A DNA stretch of 64,000 bases from Sorangium cellulosum (GCF_002950945.1 NZ_CP012673.1:7454501-7518500), one strand, 5' to 3'; positions 18,101 through 25,701 are shown, numbered from the stretch's first letter. Notes: generated from the letters alone by a model not told the origin. Program-made: numbers and translations.

Positions 18101-19053
18101 TCGTTGCGGGACAGCGGCGCGTTGTCCGCGTGCGCGACTACCTCTGGGGCGAGCAGGGCGAGGGCCCGCTCGCGCACCGGGAGCAGGTGCCGGGGGGCGA
18201 GCCGGAGGTCAGCCGGTGGGTGCACTATGTGCTCGGCGCCGGCGGCGCGCCCTCGCTGCTGCTCTCGGACACGGGCGAGGTGCTCGCGCGCCTCCGGCTC
18301 CGCGTGTGGGGCGCGCTCGATAATCCGTCTTTTGCGCCGGCCCCGACCCCCTGGCGCTACCCCGGCCAGTACCACGACGACGAGACCGGGCTCGCATACA
18401 ACCGCTACCGCTTCTACGACGCTGCTGTCGGCCTATATCTGAGCCCCGATCCGCTAGGGATCGCTGGCGGACTGAACGCATTCGAGTACGCCCGAGGGCA
18501 GCCCTTCCGCGTCGTCGATCCGGAGGGGCTCACGCCGGTGCTGTGCACCGTCTCGGGGCACGGCGTCAGGGGCCGCGGTGCCAGCGCCGCCGGCCGGAGC
18601 AGCGACCCGGCGCTGCACCCGGTCGTCGTTGCGGCGATGCCGCCGCCGGTCGATCTCCGCGGCGAGCCCTTCTATCCGGCCGAACGACGGAGCCCGGAGA
18701 CCTGCGCGGAACCCGGCGCGCTGAGCGAGTACATCCGCAACTGGGAGCGCCAGAACAACAACGGCCGCCCGCTCGATCCGAACAACCCGCGCGATCGCCG
18801 GCGGATACAGCGCTGCCTGCGCGACATCACCTCGATACAGGCGCAGCACCCCGACGGGACGGCGCGGGCGCCGTGCCCGAACTGTTCGCAGCTCCTGCAG
18901 AACCTGCGCGACCGCTGGGGCGCGCCGCGGGAGCGCGTGGTGCAGCCAGGCGCCAGCAGCGAGACCGGGACAGACTCGCTTCGCAGCACGCCGCCCGACC
19001 CGCGGTGGGCGCAGGGAATGCGGCAGCAGCGCCGCCGGGAGCGACGGAGATGA
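15133..19053 (+). CDS. RHS/YD-repeat polymorphic toxin with C-terminal deaminase-like domain
   Basis: A 1306-residue protein (ATG 15133, MARTAPVPNIPAIPGMNPG; an in-frame GTG at 15097 is an alternative). After a Gly/Asn-rich linker (about 20-75) comes DPVDPVTGRVYT and a DUF6531-like region, then some 900 residues of YD repeats with phrases such as YDERGAL and YDPVGRL that fold into the RHS cocoon. The core ends with the conserved YRFYDAAVGLYLSPDPLGIAG near 1090-1108. The variable C-terminus (about 1140-1306) carries C-A-E at 1191-1193 and P-C-P-N-C at 1247-1251, the zinc-binding pair of nucleic-acid/nucleotide deaminase-fold toxins, in a YwqJ-like context. The downstream gene overlaps by 4 bp and is the likely immunity protein. 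No signal peptide is seen, so export is probably by a type VI or related system. Confidence 0.85.
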   Translation: MARTAPVPNIPAIPGMNPGVFILGGGGAGGGGNGRGGSGSGAGQGAGGNNGGKGANGGGPGANGCGPGSGGGCMNPAHGGNGGTHAGDPVDPVTGRVYTLPQTDLVLTGPMVFELRRSYSSFARERDVGLGAGWTHSLAWEIALRRRTMVVHAPSGAASLHDIPPPGGEVALNSGGRLRRDEHGFLITGDNGLVYLFDPFAASRERHRLAAIVDRAGNRIDLDYQGDLLESLRDSAGRTVRVRRYRDGRIEAFELVTARGRTVRCRTYAYDGQGDLVVATDAAGRSVRYAYDEHRLIEQTAPSGLRVFYRYDEKGRCTETWCAHPGERDPALAEGSPTVLADGQTPARGMLHCRLEYADSFTMVYDSRQARRFDSNAFGKIDLAAGLWVEGAAYDARGDLVAYSDPTGARTLYERDAAGRIVAIVDPTGARIEHRHDTQGNVAEATDALGAACHYSYDGAANLLGVRDALGELLRFTYDERGLRMSAVLPDGSVTLFRHDAEGNLVELVEPHGKPRRMEYDDVGRVLAVTDEEGHRTSFHYDERGALWGLRFPGGAEVAIERDGDGRITRYRGPDGAYELAWGGYNLVHELRKPNGETTRFRYDRECQLVEVENERGEVHRIERDAAGRIVAERFFDGRELRYRLDAAGRVQQIRSTAADTTEIERDPCGRVVRRGYADDTFDAFDYDPVGRLTRAETEATCCEFTYDQRGNLVREVQTCAGLRVVIESAYDAAGRRTALRTSTGHEAGYERDRMGRARRVVTSGAAIERTYDALGRELLRELPGGGRVLCRYDGVGALVERRVLGRSAARGPEPEWVGPLPPGTTYAEGFAHSPGGDLVEHVATGGERTRFAHDAAGRILARLSTHAPAERFSHGGGGRLHEAGDDVPARRYGPGGVLHSRGDIAYEHDAEARRTARVDRTTGERVRYAWSGRGLLAAVVLPDGTRAENVYDASARRLLKRVSRADGALLETHFVWSGDDLLQEITEEVVAGQRRVVRVRDYLWGEQGEGPLAHREQVPGGEPEVSRWVHYVLGAGGAPSLLLSDTGEVLARLRLRVWGALDNPSFAPAPTPWRYPGQYHDDETGLAYNRYRFYDAAVGLYLSPDPLGIAGGLNAFEYARGQPFRVVDPEGLTPVLCTVSGHGVRGRGASAAGRSSDPALHPVVVAAMPPPVDLRGEPFYPAERRSPETCAEPGALSEYIRNWERQNNNGRPLDPNNPRDRRRIQRCLRDITSIQAQHPDGTARAPCPNCSQLLQNLRDRWGAPRERVVQPGASSETGTDSLRSTPPDPRWAQGMRQQRRRERRR

Positions 19054-19955
19054 GCAAGGCACGCAGTGGTAGTGACCGTCCGATCCGGCTCGCCGACAGT
19101 GCGCGCCGGCGGCTGAGCCGGCACGCGGTCGAGGTCTTCCAGGAGCTCGACCTCCGCCGCGACCCGGCGCACACCACGTCGCCCGACGCGCTGCGGGCTC
19201 TGCTGGAAGCGCGCGGGCTACCCGTTTACGAGGGCGCGCTCGAGCTCGAGGGCCTCGCCGGGGGCACGCCGCTCCCGCCGGACAAGCGGCTCGGCGTGTT
19301 CGCCTCGCTGAAGGCGCTCGAAGGCGGGCGACCGCTCGGGCCGGAGAAGCTGCCGCGCGCGGGGGGAGAGGTGCTGCTGCCGGTGGTGGCAAAGGGGTAC
19401 CCCTCGGTCTGGATCGGCGACGGTGGCAACGTGTACCTGGTCGACACCGAGGCCGTGGGCGTGGCGCCGGCGTTCGACGGGCCGGCGCAGTACCTCGAGG
19501 CGCTCGCCATAGAGCTGGAGACGGAACCATGGCCGCCCGAGCCGGAGCGCCTGCAGTGGCATCACATCAGCGTCGCCGGGCTGGTCGGCGCCGCGGTCGC
19601 CGAGGTCTTCTACGCGCCGCCGTTCGCCCCGGCGTCGGGAGCGCACGGGGCCGCGTGGTTGCGCGAGCACCTCCACATCGTGGAGCAGAACACCCCCGGC
19701 TTCTTCGTTGGGACCCGGGTCACGACCACCGACGCCGACGAGGCCGTCGCCGCCCTGGAGGCGGCGCTCGCCACGAACCTGGAGGTGCGCTGGTCGGGGC
19801 CTCAGCGGCGGCCGCGCGCGGGGCAGCGGCCTGTCCTGTCGTTCACGTTCGCGACGGGCCTCAACGCGCCCGATCGGGAGGCGGCGGTGTGGGGCGAGCC
19901 CGGCGACTACCGCATCGCCTCGCGGAGCGTCGGCGAGCCGTGGCCGTTCCGGTGA
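19050..19955 (+). CDS. Putative immunity protein for the RHS toxin
   Basis: A 301-residue protein whose ATG (19050) overlaps the RHS stop codon in an ATGA junction. This is the usual arrangement of a polymorphic toxin with its cognate immunity gene, and is the main basis for the call. The protein starts MSKARSGSDRPIRLADSARR, has no signal peptide or membrane segment, and contains a strand-rich stretch VLLPVVAKGYPSVWIGDGGN followed by VYLVDTEA and AQYLEALAIE (about 110-160), reminiscent of SUKH-type immunity folds. The second half (about 165-301) includes WLREHLHIVEQNTPGFF and is not recognised. It would act in the cytoplasm by blocking the deaminase domain. Confidence 0.6.
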   Translation: MSKARSGSDRPIRLADSARRRLSRHAVEVFQELDLRRDPAHTTSPDALRALLEARGLPVYEGALELEGLAGGTPLPPDKRLGVFASLKALEGGRPLGPEKLPRAGGEVLLPVVAKGYPSVWIGDGGNVYLVDTEAVGVAPAFDGPAQYLEALAIELETEPWPPEPERLQWHHISVAGLVGAAVAEVFYAPPFAPASGAHGAAWLREHLHIVEQNTPGFFVGTRVTTTDADEAVAALEAALATNLEVRWSGPQRRPRAGQRPVLSFTFATGLNAPDREAAVWGEPGDYRIASRSVGEPWPFR

Positions 19956-20132
19956 GAGCGTCATCCCCTGTGCCCCCGGCGCGAGCAGGGCACGACGCCG
20001 ATGATGGATCAACTTCGGGGACGGCCCCGAGTCGCGCCGCCCCCGCGCCTTGGCGACGTTCCGTACAGGCGCCGGCCGGAGCGCCACTGCCGCCCCCCGT
20101 CGTGGTGGACGCTGAGGCTATGAAGACGGCCG

Positions 20133-20358
20133 ATTGGGCCCGCGTTGGGCCACATTAGACGAGGAACCAGCCGCTCCTATCCCGTGGATCTATAGAAAAT
20201 TATTGATTTTTCCGTCGTCCACTCCTCCGCACCAGCAACGAGGCCCAAGGACGTCCCTGGTACGGCGGAGCGATCGAGGATAAGATCAATAATTTCAATG
20301 GGTTCCGGTTGGGGCTCGGCCGCCCCAGCGGTCGGCTTGGCCCAACGCGGGCCCAACC
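20133..20358. repeat. 18-bp perfect inverted repeat around the integrase 3' end
   Basis: TTGGGCCCGCGTTGGGCC at 20134-20151 is repeated in inverted orientation at 20339-20356, inside the 3' end of the integrase gene. Close variants occur in the integrase-tail relics at 14062-14081 and 45117-45136. It could be part of an attachment or arm-binding site, or simply conserved tail coding sequence. Confidence 0.5.
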
Positions 20359-22003
20359 GGGCCCGTTCGGGGTCCTCAGCGTCCGCCGCGGCGGGGCCGG
20401 AGAGGTCGCCCGGGGTCGGCGCCTGGCCGGTCTGTGCGGGGGCGATAGCGGCTTCCGCGCTCGCCGCTCGCGTAGCTGATCCAGCAGGCGCGGGAGTGCC
20501 TTCAGCGCGTCCTTTGCGGGCCAGCTCGGGAATCACTTCATCCAGGGGGGCGAAGTCGCCCAGCCCCAGCTCGGCGACCTTGCGCGCGGCGCGCTTGTAA
20601 TGATGGATCTGGCCGCTGGACTTGTGCCCGGTCCGATCGGAGATCCACGTCTCTGTGCGGTCGTTCGCGAGCTTGATGGTGATGAAGGTCGCGCGGGTGT
20701 CGTGCAAGCGAATGTTCAGCCTTGAATCCGTGGTCTCGAACAGCTCAGGTCGAGCGATTCCCGCGCGTCGGAGGTGGAATCTGAAGCGCTCCGCCCCGTT
20801 GTTCCCCGGCAGCGGGTTACCCCACTTCCCTACGAAGACGCGTACCTGGTCCGGGCAGATCTCGCGCCACTTCCGAAGCGCGCGCACGACGTCAGGTGAA
20901 AGCGCCCACGCCCGCGGATCGTCCGTCTTGTTCTCATCGAGAACAACGGCTCCCCGGTCGAGATCCACATCCGACCACTCCAGCTGTCCGGCCTCGTCGG
21001 CTCGCATTCCCTCGCGAATGAGGAAGCCGTAGTAGATCCGGAAGCACAAGGGAATCTCCTGACTCCGCATGAGGCGCTGATCCTCGTCCGGGTACAGGTA
21101 CCCTTTTGCCTTGTCGTGATCTGCCTTGGGAACCCATCCGCGCGGCAACGGATTGCTGCCTATGAGGCGCGCCGGATACACAGCCAAAGACAGGATGCGG
21201 TGAACGACCATCGCAACGTTTCGGCGCGTGCTGGGCTCCAGGTGCCCCGGCAACAAGGATGTCGCGCGATCGGCATGGTCGATCGTGAGGCGCACGAGAG
21301 GGACGGGACCGAGCACGTCGAGTACGTGGGCCAACCTCGATCTGTAATCATCCGCACTGCGAATCGCCTTCACATGATCCGGATACTGCTCGGCCAGCTT
21401 TCCCGAAAGGACCCGCTCAGCGAACTCGGCGAAAGTCGTTTCCCCGGTTGCGCGGGCGCGCGCTTCGCCCTTGCATAGCTGGTCGATCGCAAGCCGGACA
21501 TCCCGGAGGGCGTTCCCCTCGCGGGCAGCAGCCTGCTCCAGCAGCGGCAAGCCGAGCACGATCTGTCCGGCCGCGAGCAGGCGCCCCGCAAGCTCGGATA
21601 GCACCTGCAGCCGCGCGTTGGCTTCTTGCTCCGTGCGGCACGTTGGCAGGTTGAACGTGGGTCGACCGGCCTCGCCGAGACTGAGTCGTGCGGTCCACGT
21701 CTTCCCGCGCAGCCGGACGGAGCCCGATCCGTTGGCTCGCTTCTCTCCTGCCGACCTGCCAGCGGTGCGGGCTGTCGGCTTCTGGTTCTCCGTCGAGCTG
21801 GCCGTACCCGGCGGGGCCGCGTCGGGCTCGGCGCGGGCCGCCGCCAGCGAGGGGCGCCTGCCAGAGCGGCTCGCGCGCGTACGCCGGTCGGCCGATGTTG
21901 ATGTGTAGATGATCGCGGCAACCCGCGGGAATCCGGTGAAGTTCACCGGTGAAATCCGCACCCGATGCCGGTGAAGAGCACGCCGGATGCCGGTGAAGTT
22001 CAC
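20177..22003 (-). CDS. Tyrosine recombinase/integrase with IS-derived N-terminus
   Basis: A 608-codon frame encoding a phage/island-type integrase. The catalytic set is complete: Arg334 (GMRADE), Lys359, H434-D-T-R437, His460 (TGHK) and nucleophile Tyr469 (HHYKRA). A SAM-like DNA-binding region (about 185-270, TTFAEFAERVLSGKLAEQYPDH) precedes them, and residues ~93-125 (NGSGSVRLRGKTWTARLS) match an AP2-like arm-binding domain. The tail after ~500 is Ala/Pro-rich. The first 33 codons, including the ATG at 22003, are IS21 end sequence; native codons resume at position 21903. The original 5' part lies beyond the IS at 24993-25113. The present ORF could still be expressed from the IS end, so the gene is rearranged rather than certainly dead. 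Confidence 0.85.
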   Translation of the reverse strand: MNFTGIRRALHRHRVRISPVNFTGFPRVAAIIYTSTSADRRTRASRSGRRPSLAAARAEPDAAPPGTASSTENQKPTARTAGRSAGEKRANGSGSVRLRGKTWTARLSLGEAGRPTFNLPTCRTEQEANARLQVLSELAGRLLAAGQIVLGLPLLEQAAAREGNALRDVRLAIDQLCKGEARARATGETTFAEFAERVLSGKLAEQYPDHVKAIRSADDYRSRLAHVLDVLGPVPLVRLTIDHADRATSLLPGHLEPSTRRNVAMVVHRILSLAVYPARLIGSNPLPRGWVPKADHDKAKGYLYPDEDQRLMRSQEIPLCFRIYYGFLIREGMRADEAGQLEWSDVDLDRGAVVLDENKTDDPRAWALSPDVVRALRKWREICPDQVRVFVGKWGNPLPGNNGAERFRFHLRRAGIARPELFETTDSRLNIRLHDTRATFITIKLANDRTETWISDRTGHKSSGQIHHYKRAARKVAELGLGDFAPLDEVIPELARKGRAEGTPAPAGSATRAASAEAAIAPAQTGQAPTPGDLSGPAAADAEDPERARLGPRWAKPTAGAAEPQPEPIEIIDLILDRSAVPGTSLGLVAGAEEWTTEKSIIFYRSTG

Positions 22004-22018
22004 CGGTGAAGAGGCGGC

Positions 22019-22780
22019 TCAGTGTTTCTTGGTGCGGCGCTGCTTGCTACGGGTGGCGCTCAGCTCCTTGGCTTCCTTGAGCCGGTAGCTCTCGGCCTCG
22101 ATCTCGATCACCTCGGCGCGGTGCACCAGCCGGTCGACGAGCGTGACGACGCACGCGGCGTGCGGGAAGACCTGGCCCCAGTCGGCGAAGGCCTTGTTCG
22201 TGCTGAGCAAGAGCGGCTTCTGCGCGTCGTAGCGCCGGGTGACGACCTCGAAGAGCAGGTCGGCGTAGCGGCTATCGTAGGAGAGGTAGCCGACCTCGTC
22301 GATGCAGAGAAGCGCGGGGACCGTGTAGCGACGGAGCCTTCGCGCAAGCGCGGCGGAGGACTCTTGCGCGGCGAGGTCGGCGAGCATGTCGCTCGCGGTC
22401 GAGAAGCGGACCGTGTGGCCGCGGACGACGGCCTGGTGGGCAAGGTTCTTGAGGATCATGGTCTTGCCGACGCCGTTGGGGCCGACGAGCACGGCGTTAT
22501 GGCCGGTGGCGAGGAAGCCGAGGCCGAAGAGCTCGTCGACGGCCTCGCGGTCGATCTTCTTGGGCCAGGACCAGTCGAAGTCGGTCATGGGCTTGAAGGC
22601 GGCGACGCGGGAGTTCTTCAGGCGGCGTTCGAGGCTGCGCTTGTGGCGCTCGCGCTCCTCGATGGCGAGCACCTCGCGAAGCCAGGGCTTGTCGGCGAGC
22701 TGCTCCCAGCAGGCGAGCAGGCCAAAGAGGCCGAGGCTCTTGAGGCGGTCTTTGGTCTCGGTGGGCGTCAGGTCGGTCAT
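22019..22780 (-). CDS. istB: IS21-family helper ATPase IstB
   Basis: A 253-residue DnaC/DnaA-like AAA+ ATPase that assembles on target DNA and activates the IstA transposase. Walker A is GPNGVGKT at 100-107, Walker B is LLCIDEVGYL near 158-167, and the family end HRAEVIEIEAESYRLKEA is present. The N-terminal helical region (LKSLGLFGLLACWEQL) is the usual IstB_N part. Its ATG at 22780 overlaps the istA stop by 4 bp (ATGA), so the two are translationally coupled. Length is normal for the family and no lesion is visible. Confidence 0.95.
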   Translation of the reverse strand: MTDLTPTETKDRLKSLGLFGLLACWEQLADKPWLREVLAIEERERHKRSLERRLKNSRVAAFKPMTDFDWSWPKKIDREAVDELFGLGFLATGHNAVLVGPNGVGKTMILKNLAHQAVVRGHTVRFSTASDMLADLAAQESSAALARRLRRYTVPALLCIDEVGYLSYDSRYADLLFEVVTRRYDAQKPLLLSTNKAFADWGQVFPHAACVVTLVDRLVHRAEVIEIEAESYRLKEAKELSATRSKQRRTKKH

Positions 22781-24264
22781 GGCGTCGAGTCCTTCTTCAG
22801 GGCGTCGTAGGTGGCGAGCGAATGCGGTGTGACGACGAGGGCGGCGTGCTGGCCGCGCGTGACGGGGATCGAGACGGGGGGCGGCAGGTGGCGCTCGGAG
22901 CGGCGGCGGTCGAGCACCTGGCGGACGGCACCGACGTGGATGGTGTCGCGCTCGAGCACCTCGACCAGGGCCTCTTCGAGCTCGGCGGCGCCGACAGCGT
23001 CGAGCAGCTGCAGAAGCCGGGCGATCGCGCTGCCGATGTTGCCGCCGCGTTCGGCAACGATGCGGAGGAAGGCCTGGCTGCTGCGAGCGGCGCGGGCGAG
23101 GCGATCGAGGCCGCGGTGCTCGCGGGCGCGGCGCTTCTCATCAACGAGCCGCTGGAGGTGCTCGGGTTGCTCGATCTGCTGGCCACGGTCCCACGAGCGG
23201 ACGTGGGTCGCGACGATGTCGTTGCCGTCGGCGATGCGCACCTGCTCGAGGTCGGCGAGGACGACGAGCGTGCGGCGCGTGCGGTCATGGGGGACCGAGT
23301 AGTCGTTGAGATCGAAGCGCGCGTAGGGGGTCTTTCCCACCTCGACCTCGACGCGCTCGTGGGCCGGAAACGGCGTGTCAGGGTGTTGCAGCAGCATGCT
23401 GCGCTCGTCGTCGAAAGCCTGGCGCACGGTGCGGGCGCGGTCCTCGACCCAGGAGCGATCGAGCGCCGCGGAGCTGGTCCACTCGGCCGCTTGTCGGTTG
23501 AGGTCGCCGAGATCGGCGTAGGTCCGGGCCTCGAAGAAGGCCTCACGGATGTAACGGATGGCGCGCTCGACGCGGCCCTTCTCGTTGCCGCGGGCGACGG
23601 CGACGGGACGCGGCTCGAAGCGATAATGCGCCGCCAGAGCCAGCAGTGTGGGATGGAACCGGATCGCGTCGCCGTGGCGCTCCACGACCGCGCTTTTGAG
23701 GTTGTCGTAGAGCAGCACGCGCGGGACGCCGCCGAAGTCATCGAATGCCTCGACGTGCCCGCGCACGAAGAAGGGCATCGCCGCGCCCGGGAAGAAGCGC
23801 AGGAAGATGCGCCGCGAGTAACTGAGCACCATGACGAAGGCCCAGAGCGGGCGCTGCGCCCGGCCGACAGCCAGCTTGCCAAAGTGCGCCCAGTCGACCT
23901 GCGCTTGCTCGCCGGGCAGCGTGCGCAGCCGCTGGAATGCCTCGGCCGGCTTCTTGGGGCGCAGACGGCCGATCACCCGGCGCAGATGATCGGGACCGCC
24001 CGGATAGCCGCGCTGCTTGAGCATGCCGAAGAGGCGGCTGGAGCGCAGCGAGGGATACTTTCCGAGCTGCTCGACGATAAAGGGCACGAACGGGTCGACC
24101 ATGGACCGGCGCGGCGCGACGACCTTCGGGTCGACGCCCGCTTGCCCGAGCACGCGCTGCACGGTGGTGTGGTGCAGCCCGAGCTGGCCGGCGATGGTGC
24201 CGATGGGCCACTTCTCGCCGTGGTAGAGGCGCAAGATCTCGGCCTCCTTCTCCTTGGTGATCAC
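22777..24264 (-). CDS. istA: IS21-family transposase IstA
   Basis: A 495-residue DDE transposase. It starts MITKEKEAEILRLYHGEKWP with an N-terminal helix-turn-helix (IGTIAGQLGLHHTTVQRVL, 21-39). The catalytic triad is visible as Asp124 (QVDWAHFG), Asp187 (LLYDNLKSAV) and Glu233 (GNEKGRVERAIRYIRE). A C-terminal beta-barrel region follows (YARFDLNDYSVPHD). It pairs with istB in a 4-bp overlap. Length and motifs are complete, consistent with an active enzyme that cuts and joins the IS ends. Confidence 0.96.
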   Translation of the reverse strand: MITKEKEAEILRLYHGEKWPIGTIAGQLGLHHTTVQRVLGQAGVDPKVVAPRRSMVDPFVPFIVEQLGKYPSLRSSRLFGMLKQRGYPGGPDHLRRVIGRLRPKKPAEAFQRLRTLPGEQAQVDWAHFGKLAVGRAQRPLWAFVMVLSYSRRIFLRFFPGAAMPFFVRGHVEAFDDFGGVPRVLLYDNLKSAVVERHGDAIRFHPTLLALAAHYRFEPRPVAVARGNEKGRVERAIRYIREAFFEARTYADLGDLNRQAAEWTSSAALDRSWVEDRARTVRQAFDDERSMLLQHPDTPFPAHERVEVEVGKTPYARFDLNDYSVPHDRTRRTLVVLADLEQVRIADGNDIVATHVRSWDRGQQIEQPEHLQRLVDEKRRAREHRGLDRLARAARSSQAFLRIVAERGGNIGSAIARLLQLLDAVGAAELEEALVEVLERDTIHVGAVRQVLDRRRSERHLPPPVSIPVTRGQHAALVVTPHSLATYDALKKDSTP

Positions 24265-24279
24265 CGCCGCCTCCTCCCG

Positions 24280-24738
24280 TCAGCGCGGAGGCCCTTGTGG
24301 GACGCGGGGAGCGCGTCGGTGAAGCGCTGGCCGAGTGCGCCGCTCGCGCATGGCCCAGGGCGGAAGCCGCGCTCCGCAGAGCGAGCAGCGGCCGACATCT
24401 CGGATCGATTCGTCATCGTCGTCCTTTCGGCCGGAGGTGATCTCCGGCGCGAGCTGGGACGTCGACGCGGCCGCGGCTTGCGTCACGCCGTGATGCGTCA
24501 CTTTCTGCGCGGAGAACTTGTCCCGCTGCCGGTCGCGGTAGCGGGCCTGGCGAGCGGCCTGGAGGCGGCGAGCGCGAGGCCGGGTGCGGTAGGCGGCGCC
24601 GGCGCGGCGGAGCGACTCACGACGCCGCAGCGGGCGGCAGTCGGGGCAGAGGCGCTGACCGCGATCGCAGCGCCGGCAGAGGCGAAGCTGGACGCGGCAG
24701 CAGGCGCAGAGGGCGAGGCGGTAGGCCGACGAAGGCAA
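24280..24738 (-). CDS. Zinc-ribbon accessory ORF inside the IS21 element
   Basis: A 152-residue basic protein with several Cys pairs: CACC, CRRCDRG, CPDC, and a C-terminal CSLCGARL. The middle is Arg/Gln-rich (ARQARYRDRQRDKF) followed by KVTHHGVT. Small proteins of this composition, with a C-x2-C ribbon, an Arg-rich helix and a KVTHxG tail, accompany some IS21-like elements as a passenger gene; that link is from memory and the function is unknown. It lies 15 bp upstream of istA on the same strand and within the terminal repeats, so it is part of the element and could bind DNA or RNA. Confidence 0.55.
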   Translation of the reverse strand: MPSSAYRLALCACCRVQLRLCRRCDRGQRLCPDCRPLRRRESLRRAGAAYRTRPRARRLQAARQARYRDRQRDKFSAQKVTHHGVTQAAAASTSQLAPEITSGRKDDDDESIRDVGRCSLCGARLPPWAMRERRTRPALHRRAPRVPQGPPR

Positions 24739-24817
24739 CGGGCTCCATGCCGCCGTTTTCTGGACCTGGAGCCCGGCTTGTGATGAAGGAGGGGGACTCC
24801 GGTAAGGCGGAGCTCCA

Positions 24818-24849
24818 GAAGGCCCGAGGGGGGCAGCCCTCGGGCCTTC
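24818..24849. terminator. Strong hairpin within the right part of the IS
   Basis: A perfect 13-bp stem, GAAGGCCCGAGGG (24818-24830) and CCCTCGGGCCTTC (24837-24849), with a 6-nt loop. It sits between the right IS terminus and the accessory ORF. It may insulate the IS genes from outside transcription, as mobile elements often do. Confidence 0.5.
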
Positions 24850-25113
24850 AACTTTTCGGCGGGCGTAACGTCTACCCCGCGGAGGCGAGCGCGGCCCAGA
24901 TCGGCGCAGGGGCCGGCGGTGAACGGTGAACTCCGGCGATCACGTGGCCGCGGTCTTCACCGACCGGACGCGGGACGCGAGGATCACCGACATTGATGCG
25001 GGAACGGGCGATGAAAGGAGGATCGGCGAGCGCTTGGCACGCGCCCGCCGCTTCCGTTTGCCCGGGGGTCGATCAAGGGCTCGCCCGGCGTTCCACCGCC
25101 GAGCGGGCCCGCT

Positions 25114-25635
25114 CTACTTCGGCGGCAGGCTACCACGGCTCGCGCTTTCGGCATGAGCGCTCGCTCGGCCGGCACGTGCACGCGGGACAGATTCGAGGCC
25201 GGCAGCGGCCAGCAGGGCGGCAACCCGCGAGCGTTCATCGGCCTCTTCGTTGCGGCGCAACTCCGGCTCACTCGCCAGCGCCCGAAGGTGGGCAACGAAC
25301 GCTTCACGCTCGACCAAGCGCAGCTTGCCGAGCTTGGTGACCGGCAGGGGAAAGCCCGGCGCGCGGATCGTGTCGAGGAAGACGCGCGGCGGGATGCCGG
25401 TGACCGACTCGACGTTCTTCTGCGAGAGCATCTCCGGCGGCGGCGCCGTGATCGTGAGCCCGTCCAGCGGGATCGCGAGCGTCGCCGTCGCCGTCGCGGA
25501 CTGGTCGCGCGCCCTGGGGCTGCACGATCCGCTGGCGGGCGCCTCCGGGAACTTTCTCTCGACCACTCGGACGACGTTGTCTGCCTGACGAAGAGCAAGG
25601 GGTGCCGAACCACGCGCGAGATCCGCTCGTGCCAT
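25114..25635 (-). CDS. Excisionase/AlpA-like helix-turn-helix protein
   Basis: A 173-residue protein with a MerR/AlpA-like DNA-binding segment at about 69-120: MLSQKNVESVTGIPPRVFLD, then PLPVTKLGKLRLVEREAF. This is the helix-turn-helix plus wing typical of excisionases and helper regulators encoded next to tyrosine integrases. ATG at 25635 has a strong upstream GGAGGT. The stop at 25114 is in the same frame as the severed integrase, which follows directly; no ATG, GTG or TTG lies in that frame between the stop and the IS. The gene probably controls excision or integrase expression. Direct and inverted repeats upstream (25702-25856) may be its own binding sites. Confidence 0.6.
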   Translation of the reverse strand: MARADLARGSAPLALRQADNVVRVVERKFPEAPASGSCSPRARDQSATATATLAIPLDGLTITAPPPEMLSQKNVESVTGIPPRVFLDTIRAPGFPLPVTKLGKLRLVEREAFVAHLRALASEPELRRNEEADERSRVAALLAAAGLESVPRARAGRASAHAESASRGSLPPK

Positions 25636-25701
25636 GCCGTACCTCCATGGTGTTTAGGTTGGCGAACAACCGTGACCGAGGCCGCCGAAAGAGGCCCGAA
25701 A

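Larger units (their letters stand above)
21904..24992 (-). mobile_element. Complete IS21-family insertion sequence (3089 bp)
   Basis: Ends are defined by related termini starting TGTAGATGATCGCGG on the left and, read inward, TGTCGGTGATCCTCGCG on the right, each followed by subterminal CGGTGAA/GTTCACCGG repeats (left at about 21934-22013, right at about 24917-24960), as expected for the multiple transposase-binding repeats of IS21. A 6-bp duplication TTGATG flanks it. It carries istB (22019-22780), istA (22777-24264) and a zinc-ribbon accessory ORF (24280-24738), all on the minus strand, and interrupts the 5' end of a tyrosine integrase gene. All its genes appear intact, so the element could be active. 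Confidence 0.88.
21898..24998. repeat. 6-bp target-site duplication TTGATG flanking the IS
   Basis: TTGATG occurs immediately before the left IS end (21898-21903) and immediately after the right end (24993-24998). Removing the IS with one copy joins 24999 and beyond to 21903 and below and restores a continuous open frame on the minus strand. Host target duplications of 4-8 bp are normal for IS21-family insertion. Confidence 0.8.

Noticed and set aside
14851..18375. 1174-codon open frame on the minus strand opposite the RHS gene
   Set aside because: It is an antisense shadow caused by high third-position GC; its translation is Arg/Ala/Val/Pro-rich without domains, while the plus strand has clear YD repeats.
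22822..24783. 653-codon plus-strand frame across the transposase
   Set aside because: Antisense to istA, which has an intact DDE triad and HTH.
24984..25613. 209-codon minus-strand frame overlapping the HTH gene
   Set aside because: Out of frame with the HTH gene; Arg/Ser-rich shadow whose stop is created only by the IS junction.
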